Source of the DNA: Endozoicomonadaceae bacterium
Lineage (GTDB): Bacteria; Pseudomonadota; Gammaproteobacteria; Pseudomonadales; Endozoicomonadaceae
Length of the DNA stretch: 13,125 nucleotides
Direction: 5' to 3'
Assembly: GCA_015163815.1 (NCBI GenBank)
Contig: JAAOIJ010000113.1
Span: forward strand, 1-13,125
Position numbers and translations under genes: made by a program. The notes under the pieces are model-generated. The model was not told the DNA's origin. It saw only the letters and a list, made by a program, of their open reading frames with translations, and made no database searches. Each line of letters starts with the position of its first letter. Position 1 is the first letter of the stretch. Of this stretch, positions 1-7,084 are shown in pieces.

Positions 1-304
1 ATTGCAAAGGTCTCAGATTAGTCATGAAACTATTTATCAATACATTAAGAAACAAAGAGCACTAGGATCTAATTTATACAAAAATTTAAGACATTTAAAG
101 GTAAAAAATATTGCACTCAATGGATTATCTCGTCAATATCTGCCAAAGAAAACAGAGTTTATAGGCATAGACATAGACAATGATGAGATTTTAGCGATTC
201 AAAAAGCACTCAATAATAGACCTAGAAAAGTGTTAAACTATCGAACGCCTAATGAAGTTATGCGAGGAATAGAAAAACCTTTAGGTGTTGCACTTCATGG
301 TTGA
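1..304 (+). pseudogene. IS30-family transposase, 3' fragment with the DDE core deleted
   Basis: The reading frame is open to the left window edge, so the 5' part lies outside. Visible are ISHETIYQYI and LYKNLRHLK, typical of the region just before the catalytic domain of IS30 transposases, followed almost at once by GLSRQYLPKKTEF and LNNRPRKVLNYRTPNEV, which form the C-terminal end of the family. In intact IS30 enzymes these blocks are separated by roughly 150 or more residues carrying most of the catalytic acidic residues. Here they are joined near residue 40, so an internal deletion has removed the core and the protein cannot transpose. The C-terminus (GVALHG then a stop at 302-304) looks natural. 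I did not find a terminal inverted repeat within the window. Family assignment is confident; the exact deletion boundary is inferred. Confidence 0.85.
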
Positions 305-537
305 ATGGGCCTTTACATATATTTATTGATAAATATCATATCCTTACATGAAATATCAATGATTTTATGTATATTTTTTTTATAAAATGATCGTAAATAT
401 TTTACACGCGTCTGCAGGTATACTATACTCCTACTCTTTTCGTAAATATTAAAACTTGTCGAGGTATTTTGAGTACATGATAAGTTCAATATTAATATTA
501 ATATTTGTAGCCGGAATAGTGTGTAGTGTATTTTGTT

Positions 538-552
538 TCATATTCAATATGA
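538..552. promoter_or_regulatory. Palindrome TCATATT-C-AATATGA upstream of the MarR-like gene
   Basis: A perfect inverted repeat of two 7-base arms around one base, ending about 30 bases before a TATAAT element. MarR-type regulators usually bind short palindromes in their own promoter, so this is a candidate autoregulatory operator. Such palindromes also arise by chance in AT-rich DNA, so the role is inference from position only. Confidence 0.25.
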
Positions 553-583
553 TATCAGAAAGCTCTTAATCTAATCGGATGCA

Positions 584-589
584 TATAAT
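584..589 (+). promoter_or_regulatory. Candidate -10 box for the MarR-like gene
   Basis: A perfect TATAAT lies 20 bases upstream of the ATG at 610. No good -35 hexamer is found at the usual spacing, so the promoter would be weak or activator dependent. The leader would be very short, with the GAGG Shine-Dalgarno at 597-600. Confidence 0.35.
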
Positions 590-609
590 TTTTGTAGAGG
601 GTTATTTTA

Positions 610-939
610 ATGACAATAAAAAATTTAGTTAAACTAATGATTGTAATGCAAGAATATAAGTTAACAGTCATTCAATGGCAAATACTGCTTGTTGTTGCAG
701 AAAATCCTGGTGAAACAGTGACCGACTTAGTCAATGAAGATAAGTTAACCTGTGGAACACCAAGTGATATTGCTGTCAGTGTTAAAAGATTAGGTGAAGG
801 TCGTCATGATCGCCCAGGTCTAGGACTTATTCGCAAACAAAAGCATGAAGATGATGGTCGTTATTTTAAATTGTATTTGAGTAGTCGTGGAAAGAATTTA
901 CTCAATAAACTCAATACAAAGATTAAATCGGTCAAATAA
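610..939 (+). CDS. Small MarR-like winged-helix transcriptional regulator
   Basis: A 109-aa protein matching a bare MarR-type winged helix. The LTVIQWQILLVVAENPGE segment (18-35) matches the helix that opens the DNA-binding domain. TPSDIAVSVKRLGEG (50-64) is the likely recognition helix, and GLGLIRKQKHEDDGRYFKLY (70-89) followed by LSSRGKNLL (90-98) is the beta-wing, where the family has D-x-R-x-x-x-L-x-L-T-x-x-G. The start at 610 is supported by an AGAGG Shine-Dalgarno about 9 bases upstream. It is shorter than classical MarR proteins (about 140 aa); the N-terminal dimerisation helix is reduced, so it may dimerise differently. The target is unknown. It stands alone, with no co-directional neighbour for nearly 300 bases. 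The winged-helix fold is fairly sure; a regulatory role is inferred. Confidence 0.75.
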   Translation: MTIKNLVKLMIVMQEYKLTVIQWQILLVVAENPGETVTDLVNEDKLTCGTPSDIAVSVKRLGEGRHDRPGLGLIRKQKHEDDGRYFKLYLSSRGKNLLNKLNTKIKSVK

Positions 940-1231
940 TCTATGCTGTCTTGTCATTCACTGTCTTTCTTGATGAACTTTGATTCGAGATAGGTAGTGG
1001 TGATATCTTATTTTCCAAACCTTCTTTATTATATTCTGTTTAGCGCCTCCCCCGCCTTTAGCGACAAAATATGTATTTTAGACGCTTATTTTGATAAAAT
1101 TAGCCATGATTTATCAGCGTTATGTATTTAAATTTTGAAGTATCGCCTGATTGTGTTGTATAACGCTTAATGCTTATCTTGTTATTCAATAAAAAATAAC
1201 TATTTTGTATTTTTAGCCAACAGGAAAGTCT

Positions 1232-1930
1232 ATGAAAATTGCTATATTAGCTGCTATGGATGAAGAAATTGAGCCACTTAAAAAATTTTTTTCTTGTAAA
1301 AAACAAACGGGATCTATTCTGTCGTATGATATTGCTAATTGGCATCATTTTGAATTAATTTTTTTAAAAACAGGGGTGGGTAAGGTTACAGCTAGCATTC
1401 GAACAACGCAATTAATACAGCAAGTGCATCCAGATTATATTTTAACTTTTGGTACAGTCGGTAGTATCAGTCCTTATCTCGAAATAGGTGATTTTATTAT
1501 TAGTGATACTGTTTGTTATCATGATGTTGATTTGACCTCTTTTGATTATCAATATGGTGAACTACCTGAAACTTGCTTTCCTTTTCCTATGAATTTGGAT
1601 TTGATAACCTGTGTAAAGCAAGCTTTTATAAAAAGCAGTATGCCGTATCATATTGGATTAGTGGCTAGCGGGGATGTTTTTTTGTCTCAAACAAAACAAG
1701 TAGAGAGGCTGCGCCAGTATTTCCCAAAACTATTGGCTGTTGATATGGAATGTGCAGCGATTGCACATGTATGCTGTATGTATAGCATGCCCTTGGGTGT
1801 CATCAGTGTTGTGTCTGACTTTGCTGGTGAAAAAAGTGTTACTCTTCATCTGAATGCTTTAGAAAAAGTAAGTTTCAGTTTAGCTGATGGTCTGATACCT
1901 ATTTTAACTGAGCTTGAAAATCAAGTCTGA
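1232..1930 (+). CDS. mtnN: 5'-methylthioadenosine/S-adenosylhomocysteine nucleosidase
   Basis: A 232-aa cytosolic hydrolase that removes adenine from methylthioadenosine and S-adenosylhomocysteine, feeding methionine salvage and clearing SAM by-products. It aligns end to end with E. coli MTAN (also 232 aa). The catalytic residues of the E. coli enzyme are present: Glu12 in AAMDEE, Glu173 in VDMECAAIAHV (E. coli Glu174) and Asp196 in VVSD (E. coli Asp197). SGD at 146-148 and YHDVDLTSFDYQYGELP are also typical. The start is fixed by AGGAAAG seven bases or so before the ATG. Several pocket positions differ: the GSAGG loop is GTVGS (74-78), and the residue aligned with E. coli Arg193 is Ser192. 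The gene is monocistronic by spacing. Family assignment is strong; exact substrate preference is less certain because of the pocket changes. Confidence 0.92.
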   Translation: MKIAILAAMDEEIEPLKKFFSCKKQTGSILSYDIANWHHFELIFLKTGVGKVTASIRTTQLIQQVHPDYILTFGTVGSISPYLEIGDFIISDTVCYHDVDLTSFDYQYGELPETCFPFPMNLDLITCVKQAFIKSSMPYHIGLVASGDVFLSQTKQVERLRQYFPKLLAVDMECAAIAHVCCMYSMPLGVISVVSDFAGEKSVTLHLNALEKVSFSLADGLIPILTELENQV

Positions 1931-2433
1931 AAATAGAATCAATAGAGTCTATTAAATCATGACATGCAACACCGCAAAGTTTTTCTATTGCTAGCACAGC
2001 TTGGTTAGATGTTCGATAATGTAACACTTTTATGAGTCTGAGACCCTTGCAGTAAGCAGTGCAATGAATAATTTATGTGTTTTTTTATTCAAACAATACA
2101 TAAATTACCTCATTTTTTAAACTATTTTAATAAAAAAGATTATATCAGGAGTCTTGGTTGTCTTATTGCAAAGGTCTCAGTCTATTGTTGCGTGTTTTTT
2201 GCATTGAAACAATCTCGAAATCGAAATCTTAGTAGGAGATCTTTTCAATACTGTTCTTTTTTTTGTGATAGAAAATGCCTGACTGTTACATTTTACCTTT
2301 GAAAAGGCAGATGAAAAAATGGTTAAAATGTAGAAAGAAAATATTGAGTAGCCACTTTTTTTGTATGTTAATCAATGCTATGATGACAAATGGCTGATGC
2401 CGAGCGTTTCCTGAGAGATAGACAAAATAAGTC

Positions 2434-2456
2434 CAAAAAGCTTAGCTTTTATTTTT
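2434..2456 (+). terminator. Weak hairpin with T-run
   Basis: AAAAGC-TTA-GCTTTT is followed directly by an A/T-rich tract with six T. The stem is short and AT-rich, so it would be a weak terminator; no gene clearly ends just before it on either strand. Confidence 0.2.
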
Positions 2457-2471
2457 TAATCTAGAGTCTTT

Positions 2472-2591
2472 ATGGTATTTTTACACGATTTATCATTTTC
2501 TTGGGATCGCATGATGATCAATGCTAACGGTGTTGATAGTATATATCATCCTGGATCAACTATATTTAGAATTGATCCAGATGATATGTGA
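2472..2591 (+). CDS. Possible small protein of 39 aa, unrecognised
   Basis: An ATG frame running MVFLHDLSFSWDRMMINANG and on to a C-terminal RIDPDDM, stopping two bases before the convergent stop of acetoacetyl-CoA synthetase. The composition looks protein-like (acidic end, few repeats), but there is no good Shine-Dalgarno, and its last third overlaps a strong hairpin whose symmetry alone could explain the open frame. It could be a short gene, a gene remnant or chance. No family recognised. Confidence 0.18.
   Translation: MVFLHDLSFSWDRMMINANGVDSIYHPGSTIFRIDPDDM
2543..2587 (-). terminator. Strong hairpin just past the stop of acetoacetyl-CoA synthetase
   Basis: CTGGATCAA at 2551-2559 pairs perfectly with TTGATCCAG at 2572-2580 around a 12-base loop. 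The stem continues outward with ATATCAT/ATGATAT after a single bulged C, giving about 16 pairs. It begins five bases after the minus-strand stop. No T-run follows on the minus strand, so it may act as an RNA-stabilising 3' structure or a factor-assisted terminator rather than a classical intrinsic one. Confidence 0.5.
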
Positions 2592-2592
2592 C

Positions 2593-4563
2593 TTAATCAG
2601 TCATTAGTTCAGGTATTGATTTGAATTTTTCAAGCAATTCTGGTGATTCTAAATTTGTAAATTGCTGTGTTGACTGGTGATTTATGCTTAATTTGATAGC
2701 AGTTTCACTCAGTTTCCCGTTTCTAGTTTTCGGTAATTCAGAGACTTCAATAATCTTAGCTGGAACATGCCTAGGAGAAGCTTCTCGTTTTAAAGTCTTA
2801 CAAATCATTTCTTTTAATTCAGAGGTTAAAGCATAGCCTGAAATCAGAGTGACAAATAAAATAATACGCTCTGTTTCTTTCCATTGTTGTCCTACTGCTA
2901 AGCATTCTTTAATTTGTGGTATTTGATGTATATATTCATAGATTTCAGCTGTACCAATGCGGACGCCTCCAGGATTTAAAGTGCAATCTGAACGTCCATG
3001 TAAAATAATGCCGCCTTCTAGCGTTTTTTCTCCTAAATCACCTTGCTGCCAGTATGTTGAATGAGATGCAAAATAAGCTTGATGATAGCTTTCATTTTTT
3101 GGATCATTCCAAAATTTTATAGGCATAGATGGAAAGCTTTTCGTGCAAATTAATTCTCCTTTTCTGCCTACTTCACATGTGCCTGATTCATTTAAAAAGT
3201 CGACAGCCATGCCTAGTCCTATGCATTGAATTTGACCTCGATAAACAGGCAGCATGGGGTTGCCTAATACAAAACAGGATACAATATCAGTGCCACCTGA
3301 AATAGATGATAGCAGGATATTTGATTTGATAGAATTATAAACAAAATCAAATACTTGAGGTGATAAAGGGGAGCCTGTTGATAAAATTGTTTTTAAATGA
3401 GGTAAGGAAAAGGTTTGATTCGGTTGATAATTCAATTTGAATAATGTATGTAAATAATTGGCGCTAGTGCCAAATACATTAATTTTTTCTTTTTCTGCGA
3501 TATGCCATAATGTGTTCATATTAGGGTGTAAAGGAGATCCATCATATAAAATAAGGCAAGCCCCAGAGGCTAACCCACTCACTAACCAATTCCACATCAT
3601 CCATCCGCATGTAGTAAAGTAAAAAAGACGATCGTGTGGTTTAATGTTGGTATGTAGCTGATGTTCTTTAAGATGTTGCAGTAAGCTGCCACCATGACCA
3701 TGAACGATGCATTTTGGAGCCCCTGTTGTACCAGAAGAATATAAAATATATAATGGATGATCGAAAGGGACTGGTGTGATTGAGAAGCCAATTTCAGAAT
3801 ATTGTAATAATTCTTCCCAGGCAATAAAGTATTTGGATTGATCCAGTTGTGGTTTTGGAGCTCTAGGTTGATCAGGAGGACTGACTTGAATTAAAACTGA
3901 AACAGAAGGTAATGTTTGACTGAGCTCCGTTATTTTTGAAGATAAATCAAATAAATGGCCTTTGTAATATACGGAAGGTATGACTAATAATGCTTTTGGT
4001 TTGATTTGTTTAAATCGGTTTAATACCGTTTGAACGCCAAATTCTGTAGAACATGCAGACCAAATAACACCTAATGAAGCGCAAGCTAAAAAAGCGATAA
4101 CAGATTCTATGCAATTCGGCATATAAGCAGCTAAACGGTCTCCTTTTCGTAGCCCAGCCGATTTTAAACCATTTGCAACGCGTTGAATCAGAATATTTAA
4201 TTCGTCTCGTGTTATTTTTTTTCGATAACCTTGCTCGTTTCGTGATATAATAGAGGCCTCCTTTCCAGACTGCATCATTATTTTATGCATATAATTAATT
4301 TTAGATCCTGTAAACCATCGGCTTTTTTTCATGTCGTCAGGATAGGTTAAAACTTCATGGTAAGGTTGAAAGAAAGGAAAATCAGTATATTGCGAGAGTA
4401 ATTCCCAAAATTCTGAGCGATTTTGAATACTCCATTGATATAAGTCATTATAATTTGATAGCTTTAATGCCTTTTTTTTATTAATGAGTTGCATAAATTG
4501 AAAGATATGACTTTGTTGAATATCTATTGTGTCAGGCGTCCATAGTGGAAGCTTTACATTCAC
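2593..4563 (-). CDS. Acetoacetyl-CoA synthetase (acetoacetate-CoA ligase)
   Basis: A 656-aa member of the adenylate-forming (ANL) acyl-CoA synthetases. It activates acetoacetate with ATP and CoA, letting the cell use ketone bodies or return acetoacetate to acetyl-CoA and lipid pools. Seen in order: the AACS N-terminal region with FWELLSQYTDFPF (52-64), the AMP/P-loop YSSGTTGAPKCIVHGHGG (275-292), TTCGWMMWNWLVSGLASGA (317-335), SGGTD (422-426), QGDLG (507-511), the hinge segment GRSDCTLNPGGVRIGTAEIY (523-542) and the catalytic lysine in TRNGK (Lys617). The SCTLNPGGVRIG-type hinge and the W-N-W-L motif separate AACS from acetyl-CoA synthetase. Length is normal (about 650). The start is GTG at 4561-4563, with AAGGA seven bases upstream; an ATG just inside is out of frame. 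Divergent from the metal transporter gene. No partner thiolase or CoA-transferase genes are nearby. Confidence 0.93.
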   Translation of the reverse strand: MNVKLPLWTPDTIDIQQSHIFQFMQLINKKKALKLSNYNDLYQWSIQNRSEFWELLSQYTDFPFFQPYHEVLTYPDDMKKSRWFTGSKINYMHKIMMQSGKEASIISRNEQGYRKKITRDELNILIQRVANGLKSAGLRKGDRLAAYMPNCIESVIAFLACASLGVIWSACSTEFGVQTVLNRFKQIKPKALLVIPSVYYKGHLFDLSSKITELSQTLPSVSVLIQVSPPDQPRAPKPQLDQSKYFIAWEELLQYSEIGFSITPVPFDHPLYILYSSGTTGAPKCIVHGHGGSLLQHLKEHQLHTNIKPHDRLFYFTTCGWMMWNWLVSGLASGACLILYDGSPLHPNMNTLWHIAEKEKINVFGTSANYLHTLFKLNYQPNQTFSLPHLKTILSTGSPLSPQVFDFVYNSIKSNILLSSISGGTDIVSCFVLGNPMLPVYRGQIQCIGLGMAVDFLNESGTCEVGRKGELICTKSFPSMPIKFWNDPKNESYHQAYFASHSTYWQQGDLGEKTLEGGIILHGRSDCTLNPGGVRIGTAEIYEYIHQIPQIKECLAVGQQWKETERIILFVTLISGYALTSELKEMICKTLKREASPRHVPAKIIEVSELPKTRNGKLSETAIKLSINHQSTQQFTNLESPELLEKFKSIPELMTD

Positions 4564-4654
4564 AGTTTTGTCCTTATTTTAAATTGGTTCAAGAATAATG
4601 CACTCTTAAATCATATTAAATATATTGATAATGAATCGAGAGATAAGTGACAAT
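4564..4654. promoter_or_regulatory. Divergent promoter region (acetoacetyl-CoA synthetase / ZIP transporter)
   Basis: About 90 bases separate the two divergent starts and must carry both promoters. It is very AT-rich with several TATATT-like boxes, but I could not fix a -35/-10 pair. The AAGGA serving the minus-strand gene lies at its left edge. Confidence 0.35.
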
Positions 4655-5404
4655 ATGTTAACACTGAAACTCATTTGTAGTGTAATAATTTTTATTAGTA
4701 CGCTTGCTGCAGCAATCTATCCTTTTTTTAAAAGAATGAGAAACTCAAAAAAAGTAGATTTTCCTATAGGAGAAGCCTTAGGTAGTGGTATTTTTTTAGG
4801 CGCAGGTCTTATTCATATGTTAGGCGACTCTTCCCGACATTTTATGCAACAGGGTTATCAGTACCCTGTCGGTCTTTTTTTATCCGGTGTCATGTTTTTA
4901 GTTTTATTATGGTTTGAACACATTGGACGTGAATTGTATGTTCGAAAACCTGACCATCATCCCAGTTTTGTTCATTTAACGGTTATTTTATTATCAGTGC
5001 ATAGTTTTTTAGAAGGAGCAGCTTTGGGGTTAAGTGAAGCATACTCCGTCCTCTTTATTATTTTAACCGCTATTATGGCGCATAAGTGGGCCGCTAGTTT
5101 TGCTTTAGCTATTCAAATTAATAAAAGCTATCTGACCTTTAAAAATGGCGTTATTTTGTTTTCTATTTTTTCAATTATGACCCCTTTAGGGGTGTTAGTC
5201 GGCACTGCAACCATTACTTACTTAGAAAACTATCCTTTGTTTGAGCCAATTTTCATGTCTTTAGCTGCCGGTACTTTTTTATATTTAGGAACATTGCATG
5301 GTTTAAAAAGAGCTGTGATGATTGAAAAATGTTGCGATTTAAAACATTTTGGATTTGTTATTATTGGTTTTTTATTGATGAGTTTAGTGGGTATTTGGTG
5401 TTAA
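4655..5404 (+). CDS. ZIP-family divalent metal (probably zinc) transporter
   Basis: An inner-membrane protein of about 249 aa with some eight hydrophobic segments (around residues 3-24, 40-56, 71-90, 107-127, 130-152, 163-188, 198-215 and 232-248). The ZIP signatures are clear: HSFLEGAALG in the fourth segment (His116, Glu120) and AHKWAASFAL in the fifth (His143, Lys144), which form the metal site of the family. ZIP proteins import Zn, or Fe and Mn, into the cytosol. The loop between segments 3 and 4 is short and carries a His pair, instead of the long His-rich loop of eukaryotic members. I chose the ATG at 4655 because the first membrane helix starts right after it and GAGAG lies upstream; in-frame ATG 4631 and TTG 4625 would add 8 and 10 polar residues without a Shine-Dalgarno. 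Metal specificity cannot be read from sequence. Confidence 0.88.
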   Translation: MLTLKLICSVIIFISTLAAAIYPFFKRMRNSKKVDFPIGEALGSGIFLGAGLIHMLGDSSRHFMQQGYQYPVGLFLSGVMFLVLLWFEHIGRELYVRKPDHHPSFVHLTVILLSVHSFLEGAALGLSEAYSVLFIILTAIMAHKWAASFALAIQINKSYLTFKNGVILFSIFSIMTPLGVLVGTATITYLENYPLFEPIFMSLAAGTFLYLGTLHGLKRAVMIEKCCDLKHFGFVIIGFLLMSLVGIWC

Positions 5405-5556
5405 ACGAATGAATAAAAAATCAATTAGCTGAAAAATAAACTGAATATGATGAATGAATGCTGTATATAGAATCGAATAAATAGATTTCAAATCATATTT
5501 TTAATCTTCATTTTGTTATTTTTTACATTAAATTACACCTGCGTGTATGATTTCTA

Positions 5557-5585
5557 TTGACCTCACTGCATAATCAGGTTATTTT
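5557..5585 (+). promoter_or_regulatory. Sigma70-type promoter of the tRNA pair
   Basis: TTGACC at 5557-5562 is separated by exactly 17 bases from TATTTT at 5580-5585. This is the best promoter match in the window, with transcription expected near 5592, about 30 bases before the first tRNA. It likely drives both tRNAs and possibly folD, which follows without an obvious terminator. Confidence 0.6.
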
Positions 5586-5622
5586 ATTGATATCTGGTTT
5601 TATGAAGATAAGAAAATTTTAA

Positions 5623-5699
5623 CGGGGTATAGCGCAGCCTGGTAGCGCGCCTGCTTTGGGAGCAGGATGTCGGGAGTTCGAATCTCTCTACCCCGACCA
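5623..5699 (+). tRNA. tRNA-Pro (anticodon UGG)
   Basis: A complete 77-nt cloverleaf with encoded CCA. Acceptor CGGGGTA pairs with TACCCCG, D-arm GCGC/GCGC, anticodon stem CCTGC/GCAGG around TTTGGGA, T-arm GGGAG/CTCTC (one G-U pair) around TTCGAAT, discriminator A. The C1:G72 pair and A73 fit bacterial tRNA-Pro. It reads CCA and, by wobble, other CCN codons. Confidence 0.97.
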
Positions 5700-5715
5700 T
5701 TTCCTATTTAATGTT

Positions 5716-5792
5716 GTGCCCATAGCTCAATCGGATAGAGCAACGGCCTTCTAAGCCGTAGGTTGCAGGTTCGATTCCTGCTGGGTGCGCCA
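5716..5792 (+). tRNA. tRNA-Arg (anticodon UCU), with tandem wobble pairs in the acceptor stem
   Basis: A complete 77-nt cloverleaf with encoded CCA: acceptor GTGCCCA/TGGGTGC, D-arm GCTC/GAGC, anticodon stem ACGGC/GCCGT around CTTCTAA, T-arm GCAGG/CCTGC around TTCGATT, discriminator G. It decodes AGA/AGG, the argU type of E. coli, and, as there, it lies beside folD. The second and third acceptor pairs are wobbles: U2:G71 and G3:U70. The E. coli version has Watson-Crick pairs there. G3:U70 is the main identity element of tRNA-Ala, so this tRNA is unusual. The gene is 16 bases behind tRNA-Pro and is presumably cotranscribed. Confidence 0.96.
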
Positions 5793-5842
5793 AAAAAATC
5801 ATCTTATTATTTTTTAAACAAGTTGTATAAAAGAGAAATCAT

Positions 5843-6697
5843 GTGTCAGCTCAGCTAATTGATGGAAAAAAAATTGCTTTAACTATCAAAAATGCTTTAA
5901 AAGAAAAAATAAAGTGTCAATGTTTTTCTCAAAAAATACAACCTAAACTAGTTGTTATCTTGGTTGGTCATCATGCAGCCTCAACTACTTATGTTCAAGC
6001 AAAAGAAAAAGCGTGTGCGTATGTTGGCATTCAATCCTTAATATATGATTTACCGGAAACTTGCCCTGAATCTAAACTGATTCAAGTCATTCAAGACTTG
6101 AATCACACAGCTCATGTGCATGGCATTTTAGTTCAGCTGCCTTTGCCTTCGCATATTAATAAAAGTAATGTATTAGAGCAAATTGATCCTAGAAAAGATG
6201 TTGATGGCTTTCATCCTTATAATTTGGGACGATTATGCCAACGAAGACCCTTGCTAAAACCTTGCACACCAAAAGGCGTTATGACCTTATTACAGCATAC
6301 AAAAACGATATTAACTGGCCAAGATGCCTTAATTATTGGTGCCTCAGAAATTGTAGGTAGACCCATGGCGTTGGAATTATTATTATCTGCTTGTACGGTT
6401 ACAATTGCACATCGATTTACTAAAAACTTAGAACACAAGGTGAATCAAGCTGATATTGTGATTGCCGCTGTTGGGCAAGCAAATTTAGTAAAAGGCAACT
6501 GGATCAAAAAAAATGCGATTGTGATTGATGTCGGCATTAATCGATTAGAAAATGGTACTTTGTGTGGAGATGTTGAATTTAATCAAGCAGTTAAAAAAGC
6601 TAGTTGGATTACACCTGTGCCTGGTGGCGTAGGTCCTATGACAGTTGCCTGTTTATTGGAAAATACTTGGTATGCATTTCTTAATGCAACATCATGA
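5843..6697 (+). CDS. folD: Bifunctional methylenetetrahydrofolate dehydrogenase / methenyltetrahydrofolate cyclohydrolase
   Basis: A 284-aa cytosolic enzyme that interconverts 5,10-methylene-, 5,10-methenyl- and 10-formyl-tetrahydrofolate using NADP, supplying one-carbon units for purines and formyl-Met-tRNA. It aligns with E. coli FolD over its length. Catalytic-domain landmarks: TYVQAKEKA with Lys54, VQLPLPSHI with Gln98, KDVDGFHPYNLGRL with Asp121, and PCTPKG. The Rossmann NADP site is IIGASEIVGRPM (164-175), then IVIDVGINRLENG and TPVPGGVGPMTVA near the C-terminus. The start is GTG at 5843; an ATG two bases earlier is out of frame, and GAGA six bases upstream serves as Shine-Dalgarno. It sits 50 bases after tRNA-Arg and may be read from the tRNA promoter. 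Intact and expected to be essential. Confidence 0.96.
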   Translation: MSAQLIDGKKIALTIKNALKEKIKCQCFSQKIQPKLVVILVGHHAASTTYVQAKEKACAYVGIQSLIYDLPETCPESKLIQVIQDLNHTAHVHGILVQLPLPSHINKSNVLEQIDPRKDVDGFHPYNLGRLCQRRPLLKPCTPKGVMTLLQHTKTILTGQDALIIGASEIVGRPMALELLLSACTVTIAHRFTKNLEHKVNQADIVIAAVGQANLVKGNWIKKNAIVIDVGINRLENGTLCGDVEFNQAVKKASWITPVPGGVGPMTVACLLENTWYAFLNATS

Positions 6698-7084
6698 TCT
6701 TAAACAGACATGATAATCATATTGAATCTCCTCATTTTGAATTCCCCCCAAATAATAGCGCATGTAATATACATCATCTCATTTAAAATGCCTAGCTATC
6801 TTATCAAAATGAATTGCAATACGTCTCAAATGTTTTAATCTAGCCAATTGATTTTTTTCATGATTATTTTTATTTTCTCCTCAATAATATCAATTAAACA
6901 ATCTCTAATCATCAGTTAGAACTTTTTTCAAAAAAAACATGTCGTTTATTTTAAAATACAAAGCAACTGATACCTCATTTTCAGATGAAGGACATCCCCT
7001 AGTGATCATCATGGATAGTGACTGCTTTTTTATTTTTAATATAATAAATAACTAGTTTGAATAAAGTCAAAATCAATTAATCAA
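6698..7084. other. Intergenic region between folD and the nagZ remnant
   Basis: About 390 AT-rich bases between the convergent ends of folD and nagZ. No open frame of note, no tRNA-like or repeat structure, and no clear terminator for either gene were found. Confidence 0.5.

Larger units (their letters stand above)
305..609. other. Intergenic region between IS30 remnant and MarR-like gene
   Basis: About 300 AT-rich bases without a gene. It contains a small inverted repeat at 319-336 (7-base arms, TTGA loop), a 15-bp palindrome at 538-552, and a TATAAT box at 584-589, described separately. I see no other supportable feature. Confidence 0.5.
1931..2592. other. Long intergenic region between mtnN and acetoacetyl-CoA synthetase
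   Basis: About 660 bases without a convincing gene. It holds a 16-base exact repeat (2165-2180) of the first 16 bases of the window, a weak hairpin with a T-run near 2434-2456 (AAAAGC-TTA-GCTTTT), a possible 39-codon reading frame at 2472-2591, and a strong hairpin at 2543-2587. An open stretch at 2075-2302 has no Shine-Dalgarno and no protein-like pattern. Confidence 0.5.

Noticed and set aside
2075..2302. 75-codon open frame after mtnN
   Set aside because: No Shine-Dalgarno, low-complexity Cys/Phe/Ser-rich translation, no family pattern; probably chance in an intergenic region.
3597..3824. Open frame inside acetoacetyl-CoA synthetase on the same strand
   Set aside because: Out-of-frame shadow of a clear, full-length enzyme gene.
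4621..4650. Fur-box-like GATAAT repeats before the ZIP transporter
   Set aside because: Only GATAATGAATC partly matches; the 19-bp consensus is not met and AT-rich DNA gives such partial matches often.
6217..6438. Open frame antisense to folD
   Set aside because: Shadow of folD, which is intact and conserved.
5716..6697. Integrated island at the tRNA-Arg/folD junction (argU is a known phage attachment site in E. coli)
   Set aside because: The tRNA 3' end is not repeated anywhere downstream in the window, no integrase gene is present, and folD follows directly.
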